This document shows positions 34,600 to 46,120 of a stretch of 64,000 nucleotides of DNA, piece after piece. Position 1 is the stretch's first letter, and every line of letters starts with the position of its first letter. A program made the position numbers and the translations under genes. The notes under the pieces are model-generated. The model searched no databases. It saw only the letters and a list, made by a program, of their open reading frames with translations, and was not told the DNA's origin. Source of the DNA: Angiostrongylus vasorum (taxonomy: Eukaryota > Nematoda > Chromadorea > Rhabditida > Metastrongylidae); contig JADANN010000197.1 of NCBI GenBank assembly GCA_018806985.1, forward strand, positions 1,381,501 to 1,445,500. Reading direction: 5' to 3'.

Positions 34600-34932
34600 G
34601 AGGTCCTTTGCAATGTACATGATTGGTTCGCTGATGCTCTTAAAAGGCTAACCATTACCTTCATCCTTATGAGGTTGTCGAGTGGCACCATACTTATTAG
34701 GAAGGATAAAAACAATGATGAATTCGTATGCCGGCAGACCTCCATAAGCCACTGAACAGGCCAAATATGCATTCTTAAGACTCATTTCAACCATACAGAG
34801 AATAAAATTCTCGCAGATATTCTCAATATCCAGTCTTAATATTAACGGTGCAAGTATAAGAGATAACAAGATGATTGTGCTAATTTTCAGAACAGACGGC
34901 CAACAATCTAATGATATGAACTTTTGTTTCAA
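34600..34932 (-). other. Possible 3' exons of an unassigned membrane protein
   Basis: The - strand frame from 34932 has a hydrophobic run (ISTIILLSLILAPLILRL), a second helix-like segment and YGATRQPHKDEG. A possible donor (GAAG|GTAATG) is followed by an AAG acceptor and a short frame to a stop. A nematode chemoreceptor tail is one possibility. I do not recognise it, and it may be chance. Confidence 0.2.
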
Positions 34933-34956
34933 TAAACTTCACAAATATCAGTTTCA

Positions 34957-34986
34957 TTTATAGGTTGCCATCGAGTAGAAACGGCG
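34957..34986 (+). promoter_or_regulatory. Probable SL trans-splice acceptor before the kinase gene
   Basis: TTTATAG ends about 24 bases before the ATG at 34987. Such a short acceptor-to-ATG distance is typical of nematode mRNAs that receive a spliced leader. There is no other in-frame upstream ATG. An ordinary 5' UTR intron is the alternative. Confidence 0.45.
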
Positions 34987-37900
34987 ATGACAGATGAAAA
35001 GTCAACGGAGAAACCGACACAGGACATGCCGGAAACGAATAAGGACGCGATTCAAAGCAAAGCCGCCACCTACGAGGTAGGTAAATAATTTTGCTTCTGA
35101 GTAGGGTAAAATTTCCCCCATATGTTCCCTGGAAAATTCTGTTTGTCTTAAATTTTTTACTTACTTCCCATTCTTTTTTTCTTGGGTTTATACCACCACA
35201 AAGGCGTTGGTCTATGAGTAAAACTGGGGACCATAGAAAAGCTTCGAACCCGAGTTTTCCCTTAGTGGAAGCTTACGTGCTATCCATCACGCCAACCGAG
35301 GCTCGCACATTGTTTTTCTCTCAGCAATATTTAAACCCTATCGTTGCAATCAGCAATTCATGAAAAAAAGAACATGGTTGAGAGGAAGCAAAGCAAAGCA
35401 AGAGCCTCGGTTGCGACGGTGGATAACAAGTGAGCCCTCGTTAAGGCTAAAGACGAGTTCGAAGCTCTCCTGAGGCTCTGACTTCCGCTCATATTTCAAT
35501 TATAATTGCTATTCGAATCACATTTGCCAAAGCTTGTGGAAAACGTTTGCTTGATTCCTATAATTATCGCTTCTGGAAACTCCATTAGTAGAAAGTCTGC
35601 TCAGCATATCTAATCGGACTAGACCTAATATAGTGAGTCCGAGTTAAGGTTACCTACCTGCAGAGGAATCACTCACGTCCTTATGGGGGTCCGATTTTCG
35701 TCGCTGTGTTATGCAGTTCTACAGCAAATACCGCACGGCTTTTTCGTCCTCGCTTTGCTTGCAAATTAATGAATGAAAGTGAAAAATATCTGTACGCCAA
35801 ATGCTGTGTCCGTTTCTTAAAGGTTCTTGAAATTCTTGGAAAAGGTGCATTTGGTTCCGTATTTCGAGTGAATCGTCTTGAAGACAACAAACAGTTAGCG
35901 ATGAAATGCGAATCATGTAAAGCGGAAAAGCAGGTTAGTTAGCTAGATCACCAGTAACACGTAAGCCTTCCAACAAGACTGCTCAATTCTTTAGAATGAA
36001 GCTGTCAGCGTTGACTAATCCCTTCTGCATTCAACTACTCTAAGCACCGCACAAATGACTACGTGCATAGTTCATCTGAAGAGTAACTTTCCGTGTCCCA
36101 CGGATGTATCAAGTCACTGTTTCTTCCTCCCAGATTGTTCTTCTAGCAGTTTATCGATCCCGAAGAGATGGGGACATGGCTATCCAAGGTCACAGACCGC
36201 AACAAATGACAATTTGGGCATTGCATCGCAACTTTATCCACTGTGCTTCACATCCGCGTACGCTGACTATGCTGCTGCCTTGAAGCAATTTCTGATCTAG
36301 TTGAATATGGTATAACAATTTGTTCCAGATCTTAAAACATGAGGCGAAAGTGTTCAAATGTATGAGTAAACTTAATTCACCACACTTCATCTCTCTTGAA
36401 GATCGAGGAAAAGTCTCAGGCCGTTTCATGTTCCTCATCCTGAGATTGGTGAGCTCTCCTGTTTTTTATTTGATCGTTTTGATTAAGGACAATGTCGGTA
36501 AGAATCATTCGTTTAAGTGAGCGAATAAAACAGAATTATACTCTTAGAAACCGAGTTTCCTTTAAGGTCGGTGTGACTAATCGACATATGTTCTTTCTTT
36601 GATGACCTTACACGAGGTTGATAATCATATCTATTTTCGGCTAACATTTCGACGTCTTCTTCTTCATCAGAGCCGATGATCCGAGTAGATGGTCCACATT
36701 TATTATTCGTCTCGATGTTGGCGGCTTCGGCGGAATGTCGACTTCGAAACATTGTTGTTGCTCTTTGCCAGCTGATAATGATACCAACTTCTGCGGGATT
36801 GATAGTCGGAAAAAAACAAGTTGTTATCACCGGACATTACCATTATATCCACCATCAGCATCGTGCATAAAAGAGCATCACCGAGTGAGTATGCCTTTCG
36901 AGGAGATGGCCCGCTGATGAATATCTGACTCTACACGAAGGCGAAACCGCCACATGGAGACGAATAACAAGCGTGGACCATCGACTCGGATCATCGGCTC
37001 TGATGAAGACGAAGACGTCAAAACGTTGGCCGAAAATAAATATAATTATCAGCCTCGTGTAAGCTCATCAAAGAAAGAATACATATACTCTTAGATATTA
37101 TACTCTGATGGAAATTAGCAATAAATATCTACTGATATTCAGAAATTTGACAATAGGTGATATAAGGTTGGAATCCGTTGCTAATAATGTTATCCAAGAT
37201 GTGTGACGTCGTGGTTACTTCACTCCAACACCCCATTCTGCGAGCTTTGTCTGGTGAAATCATGGCACTAAACCAATGAAGCACTAAGCTAAGAATAATT
37301 GCGATCATTCCGAAAACTGATAGCTGCTGATAACTTATCGACTAACGCAGCACTACAGAAATTGAGAACCTGCCTTCAAGAAGAATCTTTACCTTATTGT
37401 TCTAAGGGCATGCAAAAGATTCCGAATTTTTTTGATATTTGATTTCTGTCCCGTTGTCTAAGTGTGGCCGTGTTCTAAAAAACGAGCCTTGTCAGAACTT
37501 TAAAACTGTGGGCTTCATGAAGTAAAAAATTTCACAGTTATGGGTTAAAAAATAGTCGCACCGTGTTTTTTATGAAAATCGATGAAATTCTTTGTGAACT
37601 AAGAGTTACCTGTTCAAGGCCGAAAGACTAAGTCCATTTCCACACTCTGAGTCATATATGACTCATATCGTCACGAATCAAGATGCGCCACCAAAAAGTG
37701 AAATAAAAATCGTACAGATATTACTAAAATGTTCAAAACGTTTTTTTCCTAAAGATTATATGAGTATGAAATAACTGTGGTGCTGACATGTCATGTTCCA
37801 AGGATTAGGACGAGTTGTCCGATGCTTACACAGACGTGTATAAAGTAACGCATGCGGAATGGGTGCCTATCGATCGATTAGTTGCCAATTAATGACCGGA

Positions 37901-39898
37901 TCAAGATGGATGGAATTAAAGCTTGCAACGATAAAATCTCGAAAAAAAGGCCAAATTCTACTAGGTGCAGAAAACAAAGTCTCAGATTAGCTCCCTGGTA
38001 CTGAAGTATTCTTCTTGGAGTTAGAGAATGACTAAGTTCCATCTTCCCCCAAGCTTTTCTTATTTTACGGGAGAAATTACACTAAGAAGATTAGTTATGA
38101 CCTTCGAATGCGAATGGGGCAATATTATGCCCCTATTCACGATAGATTGCCATTTGGTAATGACTCGTTCTTCATAGGTCGGCAAAAATCTCTGGGATCT
38201 GCGACATGAAAATCCGGATCGAAAATTCTCAATGGCCACGTCTATACGTGCTGCTGAACAAACTGTCGCTGGAATTCGAGACCTACACACTGTAAGCAGT
38301 TGCTAACCAACTACTACGGATCGAAATGATGGAAAAAATAAAGCAGAGGCGCCTAGACGAGAAAATTTCTAGTTATCTATCAGATCAGAGAACTTCAACA
38401 CTTAAACGGTTTTCATACAGTGTGGTTACATCCACCGAGATATCAAGCCAACAAACTTTGTGATTGGACGAGAACAAGACGGTGATCTGCACACCATATT
38501 CATCATTGATTTTGGTTTATCACGAAGATACAGGTCTTTTATGTTTCACTAAATATGCTAAATACTGTCCTGAGGAACGCATGTAATGCGGTGGTTAACG
38601 CGCCTTAAAAAGATAGAAAGCTCTCGACGTTGATCAATCGCTATGGAACGCGCCATGCATTCGACTTCATTAAGCATCGTTGGAGGTGATTGAATGCATA
38701 TCTGGCTTTTACAATGACTTCCGGTGCCCTACCGAGCCAGTGCTGCTACCTCCCAAAGAAGTCCTGTGCCATTTTGCCGACTCTGGAGGGATTTCTGGTG
38801 AGCCTAGGGAGTACGGTCCCTGTAGGGAGTAGTAGATCGATCCCCTGTATATTGCAAGGCGCCTCCGACCATGCGCTATACACACCCTTAACTCGACAAG
38901 CTGCAGGTGGGGGCGTGAACATGGTAACGTACCTTACAATAAACAAAATACCACTTTGTAAAAGTGATCACAAAAGTAGGATTTGGTTCGATCCCGCGCT
39001 TCGGAGAAACCAAGTCCAATTTTTTCCAGGGGTCGACAAATTAGTAGCATACTGGTTTGGGCAGAATAATAATACACTGACTTGATAGATCGGTAGTTCA
39101 CGAAACTACCTTCAACCGTATTTGCGACTTTCAATGGAGCCGAATACATGACCATCCTCATCTCTCAAAGAATTTTCAGTGCGAAGCGACTTCTTCTTTT
39201 ATCCTTCGCTGTGCTCCCGGATATCGCGAAATCAATCCCACATATGATCTAGACAGGGAGCTAAAGCATTAACTGCTTCGTCTTGGAAAAAAATGTCTCT
39301 TCTTTTTCAGGACGGTTGACAAGGATTTACGATATCAACGTGAGAAGGTCGCATTTCGAGGTACAACACGATATGCGAGTATTAGTGCACTAGAAATGGT
39401 TGGTAGATTTATGGATTTCTAAGCTCAAGTAGAGATAAAAAGAAGTGGTTTAGAATGAGGAAAATCGGAAATTTGAAAACAGAAGTTGTTGAATACTACT
39501 GATATGACTATTATCAGTCTAATGCTCGCCTTTATCAATGAAGAAAAGTGGCTCGTAAATTTGGTTTTACTCTGGCGTCTCATAGAGATCCGACGACGAT
39601 TGCTGCTAATTCATCACGACTTTGGTGCGTATCGATTGATGAACAAAAAATTGCGCATCAATGCAAACAAAAAATTTCAAGTGATGTTGCTATGTTTTCA
39701 TTACTCTATCAAACTCTAATGGATTTAGGGTAACCTTATCCTAAAAAGCTCCAGATTAAAAGTTTGCTCTCTTCTGAAAGCAAAAGATTCCAGAAGGAAC
39801 AATCTCGTAAAGACGATATTGAATCGTGGTGGTATATGGTACTGGAGTGGATGATCGGGGAAATTACCGTGGCGACATTACAAGGTGAGAAATTGGTG

Positions 39899-39945
<47 letters not shown>

Positions 39946-42900
39946 GTTTATGACAATATGGCAATATGACGAGTTTAAGAACATCAAAAGCATTAAGGGC
40001 TGTGAACGCGATGAAGTAAGACAACGTAAAAGAGAACTAAGAGAGCCGGGAAACCTGATGACGGTAAGACTACAATGTAATAGATCTACAACTCGTAAGG
40101 TTTTTTCTCAGATCTCATAATTTCAAAACAACGGAACCAACTTTTTGTCGCATGGAGTTCGAGGCCAGAAAAAGATAATAACGATGGACAAGTCACTCAT
40201 CGGATAAAAATTATCTCCGTTAATGCAATTCCAGACAGAAGCCTGTAATTAAATGAATACAAGAAAGGCTTAGCAGAGTAAAAATATCTTTGCTGGGCTA
40301 TTTCTTTCTGTTCTCATGATTTATGAATTTTCGTCTATAGATAGAAATCTGCCTGTCTGCTACCATTTCTTCGGATGCCTGCTATCGGCAAGACTAGGTC
40401 AACATAGACAATTGGATAATATTGTTGCTGTTTTATGTATTGTTTTATAGGTGTCACATACTCAACAAGATGGTGTCTTGGTAACTAAATCTTTCGATAT
40501 CCAAGTTTAGCCCGATTAGTCCTTTTCCCCCCAATTTTCTGAAGTTAGCTTTCTCAGTGTCAACATTTAAATCAATCGCGTTCTCAGGTATTTCAAGCCA
40601 GAACCAGTGAAATAAAGGCCTGTATGTACAAAAAAGTAAAAGACTATTATTAGCCTAGTCTAGCTCCAACAGGATAGAAGGTGTACCAATAATTCAATTT
40701 CATTCAGGAAGATTAGCTCTTGAAGGGTTAACATGACACAGTCTATTTATGATACTCACACATCATCGTCCAAGCCTTCCGTTGATTTCCTGATGATGCT
40801 GGCTGGGAATATAAGGTACTGAAGCATCGGATTGGTTCAGGAAAGCAGAAGTCAACCAAAGAACTGGTCCTTAGATTAGAAAGAAACACCAGAGGAGTTG
40901 GCGCAGTTGGTAACTTCGATGACGCTTCGCCATTAACGTCGATTAACTTGAACAACTAACAATGCCAATCTTCCGTTTGCCTATAGAAAGGTGTAACCCG
41001 ACCATAAATTGAGATTTTTTTCTTGCTAATCCTAATTTTTGGAAGAAACCTTTATCGACAATGTCAATGATGAGTGGAACAAACTCCAGGCCCGTAGTAC
41101 TGAAGATGGCAATCGAAGCTTGAGAATTTACGCACAGAAATGATTATGGAATGGATCATAGTGAGGCTAGTAGTACCAGCAGAACATGAACAGAGTAGTG
41201 AAAGCATCCGCAACGTCTACCGAGAACTCATTACTTGCGGAAATGAGTGCTTTATGACTTTTGTACGAAACAGCCAATGTATTCAGAAGGGTAGTGAGGA
41301 GGCATCTAAATTTTTCATTCGGGTTTCTCCGTTGGCCACGTCATCTTGCTTTCATATTATATAGGAAAAGATCGATATGTCGATCCAGCTGTTCTCCTTT
41401 CTGTAGCCCTCTCTGTGCGCAATGAAGAATCCTTTTTTAATAATTAGAACTTTTGAATTCTAGAGAACAAGATGATCGTGGGAAGCGAAGACCTTCGTGG
41501 TACCCAATTTGCGCTTAGTGGACTGAATGTATGTACCCTTTAGCTGTGTACTCTAGATCGGAATTCCAGTATTATCGGCTACTAGGAGGATATCGCCAGC
41601 AACGAGTAAACTTTGGAGAAAGTGAACAGTACCATGTTACAGCTCTAGGTTCTCCTGCTTTGTCATTGGCCTCACTTATCTGTTCGGTCAAGTCGCAGAG
41701 GCCTTGAGAGAGGAAAATAATACTCTTTACATCGTTGACACAACCAACTAAGCAACTCTGGAATATAGTGGAGACACGGAGGGTTTTTTCGGCTTCCCGC
41801 GCTTCTCTATTTCTGATTGCGCTTTTTTACTAGCTTTCCCTTTTTATTTTTTAGAGTGCACGCTGAAAGTCTTTGCCCCTAAAAAGAAGTTTTTCGCCAC
41901 CATCCTTTTTCCATTATATCTCTGACGAATATGTCCCACTAAGTCGAAATTTCATAAAATTGGTTTTGTACTTATTGAAATAAAAAAACCGTCTTCTTCT
42001 AATACCTGAAAAGATCCTTTGTTAAGCTTTACTTTTACAGCTACTAAAGGATACTCCTCAGACGTACATGGCAAATATTATTCTCTACATTGATACTCTC
42101 GAATATGCTTCAATACCCGATTACAATCACATCGCAGCACAACTGAACGCATCTATGAAGGTATCGAAAATTTCTAAACGTTCTTCACTACGTCGTTGCA
42201 CACTAAACGAGTTCTTTAGTTCTGTTTAGTTTTCCGTCGCTCTTCGTATCAACGGTATGCTCAGCTTTTGGGCGTTTAGGAAGCTCATAGGGAATTTCTT
42301 TGACATTGGTGTATTTGGGCTATTGGTAGTGATTTTACTGATCCACACGGGTCTTGGTAGCTCAGCAGCCGATTCATTGGCTCACAGAATGAATATAAGG
42401 CAGAGTAGCCCAAAGGTTAGTTAACTGATTGTCGTTGTTGCTTATCTGCTGGACGCTCGAAGGTAGATTTGTTGTGTCGACTAATCTGTCGATCTGTCGA
42501 ATCGAAAGATTTGTAATATATAATTGCTACTCTGTAGCGCTTAAGAAGCTTTGAGTGCGAGTCTCGAAATGGAAATTGCACTTTTAAGGTATTGCAATAA
42601 CACTGTAGACTATAGTTGCCAGATGAAGTCACGACGTCGGGTTCTAAATCGAAGTGCTGGAGATTGGTGTTCTGCTTTGAACCCGAGTCCTATGCGATCA
42701 TATAGCCGTTCGCTTGTGTGTGTTTGTGTGTCTGTGTGTGTGCATATGTGTGTGTATGTTGTATATGTGCGTGTATGTGTGTGTATGTGTGTGTATGTGT
42801 GTGTGTATGTGTGTGTATGTGTGTGTATGTGTGTGTATGTGTGTGTATGTGTGTGTATGTGTGTGTATGTGTGTGTATGTGTGTGTATGTGTTTATGTGT

Positions 42901-45086
42901 GTATGTGTGTATGTGTGTGTATGTGTGTGTATGTGTGTGTATGTGTGTGTGTATGTGTGTGTATGTGTGTGTGTGTGTGCGTGTGCGTGTGCGTGTGTGC
43001 ACGTGCGTGTGCGTGTGCGTGTGCGTGTGCGTGTAGTGTATGTATGTATGTATGTATGTATGTATGTATGTATGTATGTATGTATGTATGTATGTATGTA
43101 TGTATGTATGTATGTATGTATGTATGTATGTATGTATGTATGTATGTACGTATGCATGTATGTATGTAATGTATGTGTTTGCTCTCTATTTGCCATGAGA
43201 ATGTTTCGATTGTTTGCAATCACAGCATGTGCCTCAAACTTGGGTAGATGAGCCTTTACAAAAACAACTCACTATCACAACAATGCGATATAATGTGATT
43301 AACATTCTAGGATTTGAAAATGGGCATAAGAATAGAATAGCCTCAATGCGTCAGTGATTAAAGGAACAGTAATGTGCGCAATGTGCTGTAGTGATTAGTA
43401 CTATTTTATGGATGGGCAATTCCTGAATTCCGTAAAGTGAAGCGGAGGAGTAAAATGGAGGTGATAACTGCAAGGGAGCTAACTAAACGATTAGAATAGT
43501 GACTAAAGATGTTGCCTATAAGCCTTCTGGAATAATCAGGGATCTGACGCAGCCTTAGAATTTCCCGGATAGCACACGCCGACATTTCCTCCGCTCGTAC
43601 GAACACATTTGGCAAAGAGTACATCGAAAGAAGTGCATGCCGTTTCTATTCGTGCTACGGTATGCGTGTGAATATAGACTGAACGAAATACATGAAAGGC
43701 TTCGTTTACACAGTAGGTGCATCAAATAAATAAATCGAACAGTTTCATCGAGCTAAAAACGATAAAGCTCTCGGCGCTGACCAACCCCTTAGGGATGCGC
43801 TCTGCTTTTACCTTCGTCAAGTGTCGTTAGAGTTGATTGAATGCACGCAGTGGCTTACCGATAGATATATCGAGTCAGTGCTGGGAAGAAAGCTTGGTTT
43901 GCTCGGGATGCGAGATCGAACCGATGAGCAAGCACATGTGTCTTGCAGGGCACCTCTAACTATTGCGCTACACGAACATCAGATAATAGTAGAAAGTTTA
44001 CATAAAGAAAGATCGTTGAACATTACAAATGGGGGCTGTGTGAAAACGAATTTGTGGATGTAATTGAGAGCTAATAGGTAGCATTCGATACCTCGTGGAG
44101 ATGTTGTCTATAAGAATATGCTCTCCTGGGTGCTCCTCAGAAACTGAAGATCAAATCAAAGAGAACCATTTTCGTGGAATTTCAGCATAATCCATTGCCT
44201 CGAATGTACTCAATGTTTGTAATTGCTGATCAAAGTGAGGTTTGAATTGAACCCCACCATAATATGCAAAATAGCGCTGAAGCTTCTGCTACAACTCCGC
44301 CTGCGAGACCATACCTTCCTTTCTCAGTTAGTCATTCGTGCGTCAAAGGGCCAGACCTGCAAGCATTTTTGATCCTCACGATGTTTTTAACTTTTATTTA
44401 CTGCTCATTCTTTCTTCATGCCACGTTACGATGTTACGTACACCATGAAGATTCTGAAATACGAGCAAAACTCGGAGCACCAGTCAACGTTCCAACCTGC
44501 GACTACCCTGACCAGGAGTCACGTGCTATCCACCAGACTAAACGAGACCCTTGCTTTGCCTACTTCGCAGATATGTTTTTACTCTATCGGCAGTTGTCAG
44601 CGGGAGTGATCTGAGGGGCACAGATCAGTAGCGGACCATGTTAAACTGAAAACATTGTGATTTGTACTGCAGATTAACTGGGCCTAATGCAGATTTGTGC
44701 CTCCCAAATCATTCCCGTTTACGGGTAATTGCTGTTATCACCGATAGAGTAGAAAACTGATTGAGGGCAAGGCAAAGCAAAGATGGATAGCACGTGAGCC
44801 CCCCGACATGGATGATCAAGGATTCAAAGCCCAACTGAGATTCTAAGTTTTGCTCATAGCTTAACATCCGCATTTCTGATTCTGTTCAGAAGTCGATATT
44901 CACGGTAAAGGAAGTTAAACGAGACTAGTTTAGGCATACCATTTGGACTACGATGACCCACCAGACTGGGACACAAGAGGGTCCTATATTGGACCACGGT
45001 ATGAGGATGTTCCGTCATATGTGATTAAATGTGAGTTTTTCTATGCGAAGTTCCTTTGGTTTCAATACTATTATCTACCTATTTAA
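34987..45086 (+). CDS. Tau-tubulin kinase-like / CK1-family protein kinase, ten-exon model
   Basis: The gene encodes a Ser/Thr protein kinase of the nematode-expanded CK1/TTBK-like group, about 366 residues. Exons: 34987-35076, 35823-35933, 36329-36448, 38178-38291, 38421-38533, 39311-39398, 39794-39895, 39974-40063, 42041-42160 and 44934-45086; phases match throughout. Motifs seen are GKGAFGSVF (glycine loop), LAMKCES (ATP-binding Lys), HEAKVF (helix C Glu), HRDIKPTN (catalytic loop), IIDFGLSRRY (metal-binding Asp), FRGTTRYAS (the P+1 region typical of TTBK) and RKDDIESWWYM. The short acidic N terminus has no signal peptide. Uncertain points are the exon 7/8 border, where an AT microsatellite lies, and the last exon, which has an internal GTGAGT donor at 45031 and may continue elsewhere. 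In C. elegans many relatives are male-germline expressed; that role here is inference. Introns hold SINEs, inverted Penelope-like termini and microsatellites. Confidence 0.8.
35185..35350 (-). repeat. tRNA-like retroposon (family D) in kinase intron 1
   Basis: On the - strand GCCTCGGTTGGCGTGATGGA resembles an A box, and ACTCGGGTTCGAAGC contains GTTCGAAGC, a B-box match. It forms an inverted pair with 35385-35530. Confidence 0.5.
35385..35530 (+). repeat. tRNA-like retroposon (family D), inverted partner
   Basis: GAGCCTCGGTTGCGACGGTG, GATAACAAGTGAGCCC and GACGAGTTCGAAGCTC repeat the family D head in the opposite orientation, with GAGTTCGAAGC as the B-box-like region. Confidence 0.5.
36005..36245 (-). 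repeat. tRNA-headed SINE (SINE-1) copy, diverged
   Basis: CTGTCAGCGTTGACTAATCC, TCCCACGGATGTATCAAG, CTTCCTCCCAGATTGTTC and TCGATCCCGAAGAGATGG follow the complement of the SINE-1 body. It lies in intron 2 of the kinase gene. Confidence 0.55.
36639..36676 (-). ncRNA. Hammerhead-like motif, divergent
   Basis: The - strand reads CGGCT, CTGATGA, AGAAGAAGACGTC, GAAA, TGTT, AGCC. Both core boxes are intact and the cleavage triplet would be GTT, but helix II is poor and helix III is mispaired. Confidence 0.4.
36994..37034 (+). ncRNA. Hammerhead-like motif, divergent partner
   Basis: The + strand reads CGGCT, CTGATGA, A, GACGAAGACGTC (perfect helix II GACG/CGTC), AAAA, CGTT, GGCC. Helix I pairs GGCU with GGCC through one G.U pair. 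GAAA has mutated to AAAA, which should abolish activity. Confidence 0.45.
38605..38890 (-). repeat. tRNA-headed SINE (SINE-1) copy in kinase intron 5
   Basis: AGAAAGCTCTCGACGTTGAT, GGAACGCGCCATGCATTCG, GAATGCATATCTGGC and GGCGCCTCCGACCATGCGC follow the complement of SINE-1. The copy is nearly complete. Confidence 0.75.
39901..39942. repeat. AT dinucleotide microsatellite at the kinase exon 7/8 border
   Basis: Twenty-one AT units follow AATTGGTGCG. The kinase frame stays open through the tract (as Tyr-Ile repeats) from exon 7 into exon 8, so it is either in a short intron or in the coding sequence. Confidence 0.95.
40070..42040. other. Kinase intron 8, no other gene recognised
   Basis: About 2 kb between the exon ending LREPGNLMT and the exon starting LLKDTPQTYM. 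The short open frames show no motif on either strand. Confidence 0.4.
42714..43168. repeat. Large compound microsatellite in the kinase gene
   Basis: From 42714 to about 43035 there are TG-rich units dominated by an 8-base period (TGTGTATG), ending in a (GTGTGC)n-like tract. From 43038 to 43168 there is a nearly pure (TATG)n tract. Open frames of Cys-Val, His-Thr and Tyr-Val in all directions are products of the repeat. It lies in the last intron of the kinase model. Confidence 0.95.
43755..43982 (-). repeat. tRNA-headed SINE (SINE-1) copy, internally shortened
   Basis: GATAAAGCTCTCGGCGCTGA, GTGGCTTACCGATAGATATA and GGCACCTCTAACTATTGCGC match SINE-1 in complement, but parts of the body are missing. 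Confidence 0.65.
44385..44890. repeat. tRNA-like retroposon pair (families A/D), inverted
   Basis: The block TTTTATTTACTGCTCATTC followed by GTGCTATCCACCAGACTAAA (44440-44560, - orientation) is paired with GATGGATAGCACGTGAGCC and ATTCAAAGCCCAACTGAG (44755-44870, + orientation). The central part shares CAGATTAACTGGGCC with family A. It lies just ahead of the last kinase exon. Confidence 0.55.
44934..45086 (+). CDS. Last exon of the kinase model
   Basis: The acceptor TAGTTTAG precedes 44934. The frame is phase 0, as required by the preceding exon (ATG AAG|GTATCG), and reads AYHLDYDDPPDWDTRGSYIG then PRYEDVPSYVIK, continuing to TAA at 45084. Acidic, Trp-containing tails of the DWD/YDW type follow the catalytic domain in many CK1/TTBK-like proteins. 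A strong GTGAGT donor at 45031 offers an alternative end. Confidence 0.55.
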   Translation, partial: AYHLDYDDPPDWDTRGSYIGPRYEDVPSYVIKCEFFYAKFLWFQYYYLPI

Positions 45087-45109
45087 ACGACCCGTCCTCA
45101 TACGTCGTG

Positions 45110-46120
45110 AAACTTCCAGAACTTCTTCTATTCATTTAGTTGCCTTCCAAACATCATCCATGGAAGTGGTCGCATCCATGTCTGACTTCAGCTGTATTTC
45201 GCTGAGATGAATGTTAGTTCCAGTTGTGAAGACAGCCGAAACGTTCTTCGGCCTAGTTCTCTTTTTGGTCCTCAAGGACATATTGACTCTCTCGAGATCC
45301 TGTCTTATGTTCTTTTCATCCACCTGTCGCACTTTCTCTTCTTCATATGATCGATCCAGCGATGCTTATTTTTTGAGGCGCACTCGGCCAGCTTTCGAAG
45401 TTCTTTGATTATCCTAACTACAAAAAAGAAAAGTGTGTTCGTTCGTCGTTCGACTGCTCTGTGTTCTACAAGAAAGCTTATCAATGGTTCAAGTTTATTC
45501 GATATCTTCTACCAACTTTTCTTCAAATCCTTGCCACTATTCATCGAACATCTCGGATATAATGTATGACGTGATATCCCTACTTGGTGATAGATCCAAG
45601 ATAACCTGTCTTCTTTTGTACCAGGACTTTTCCAGGAATTAGGACTTCTTCCAATTGATTCGGTCCAGTTTTTTCTCTGATTCATTGGGCTTATTAACAA
45701 TTGTATCTTTCCTTGCCGTACTGCTTGAAGCGAGAACAACGTTGTCGACAAAGCGAAGGCTTCATGTAGGACGCCACTAGACCTCGGTGGTTGAAACCGG
45801 TAAAATGGCTTCAATTTCAACGCTGCAAAATGCTTCCTTGTAGTCAACGAAGCTTAAGGCAAAGAATGGATGATATTCTCCGCAAAGCTATGATTCTCGA
45901 GAGTTTAGATGTAGTCCATGCGAGTAAACTATTGCGAAATACAGCGTACTGCATAGTTTGAGCGCCATCAAAGTTCTTCAAGGTGCACCTTAGGGATAAT
46001 CTTCGTGAAAGTCTTATACACTACTCAATAAGCTGATCGGACGGTAGTTACGAACGTCATCCTTATTGCCCTTTCTGGGTTAAAGTTTTTGGTTTTCAAT
46101 ATATGTCCTTGACATTTTGA
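45110..46120 (-). mobile_element. RTE-type retrotransposon fragment, strongly decayed
   Basis: The - strand contains an RT entry remnant (YKTFTKIIPKVHLEEL near 45980-46030) and a spacer resembling the linker between endonuclease and RT (SYIQRCSMNSG-type reading near 45520-45560). Frameshifts and stops are frequent. The family is inferred from similarity to the copies at 24-26 and 61-62 kb. Confidence 0.5.

Larger units (their letters stand above)
36590..37090. repeat. Inverted pair of Penelope-like termini in kinase intron 3
   Basis: The arms 36590-36720 and 36965-37090 are inverted copies (CTTACACGAGGTTGATAATC against GATTATCAGCCTCGTGTAAG-like; GATGATCCGAGTAGATGGTC against the complement). 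Each carries a hammerhead-like motif pointing outward. The approximately 250-bp middle is not related to the coding part. Confidence 0.6.

Noticed and set aside
42551..43251. Long open frames of Cys-Val, His-Thr and Tyr-Val repeats on both strands
   Set aside because: They are translations of the TG/TATG microsatellite.
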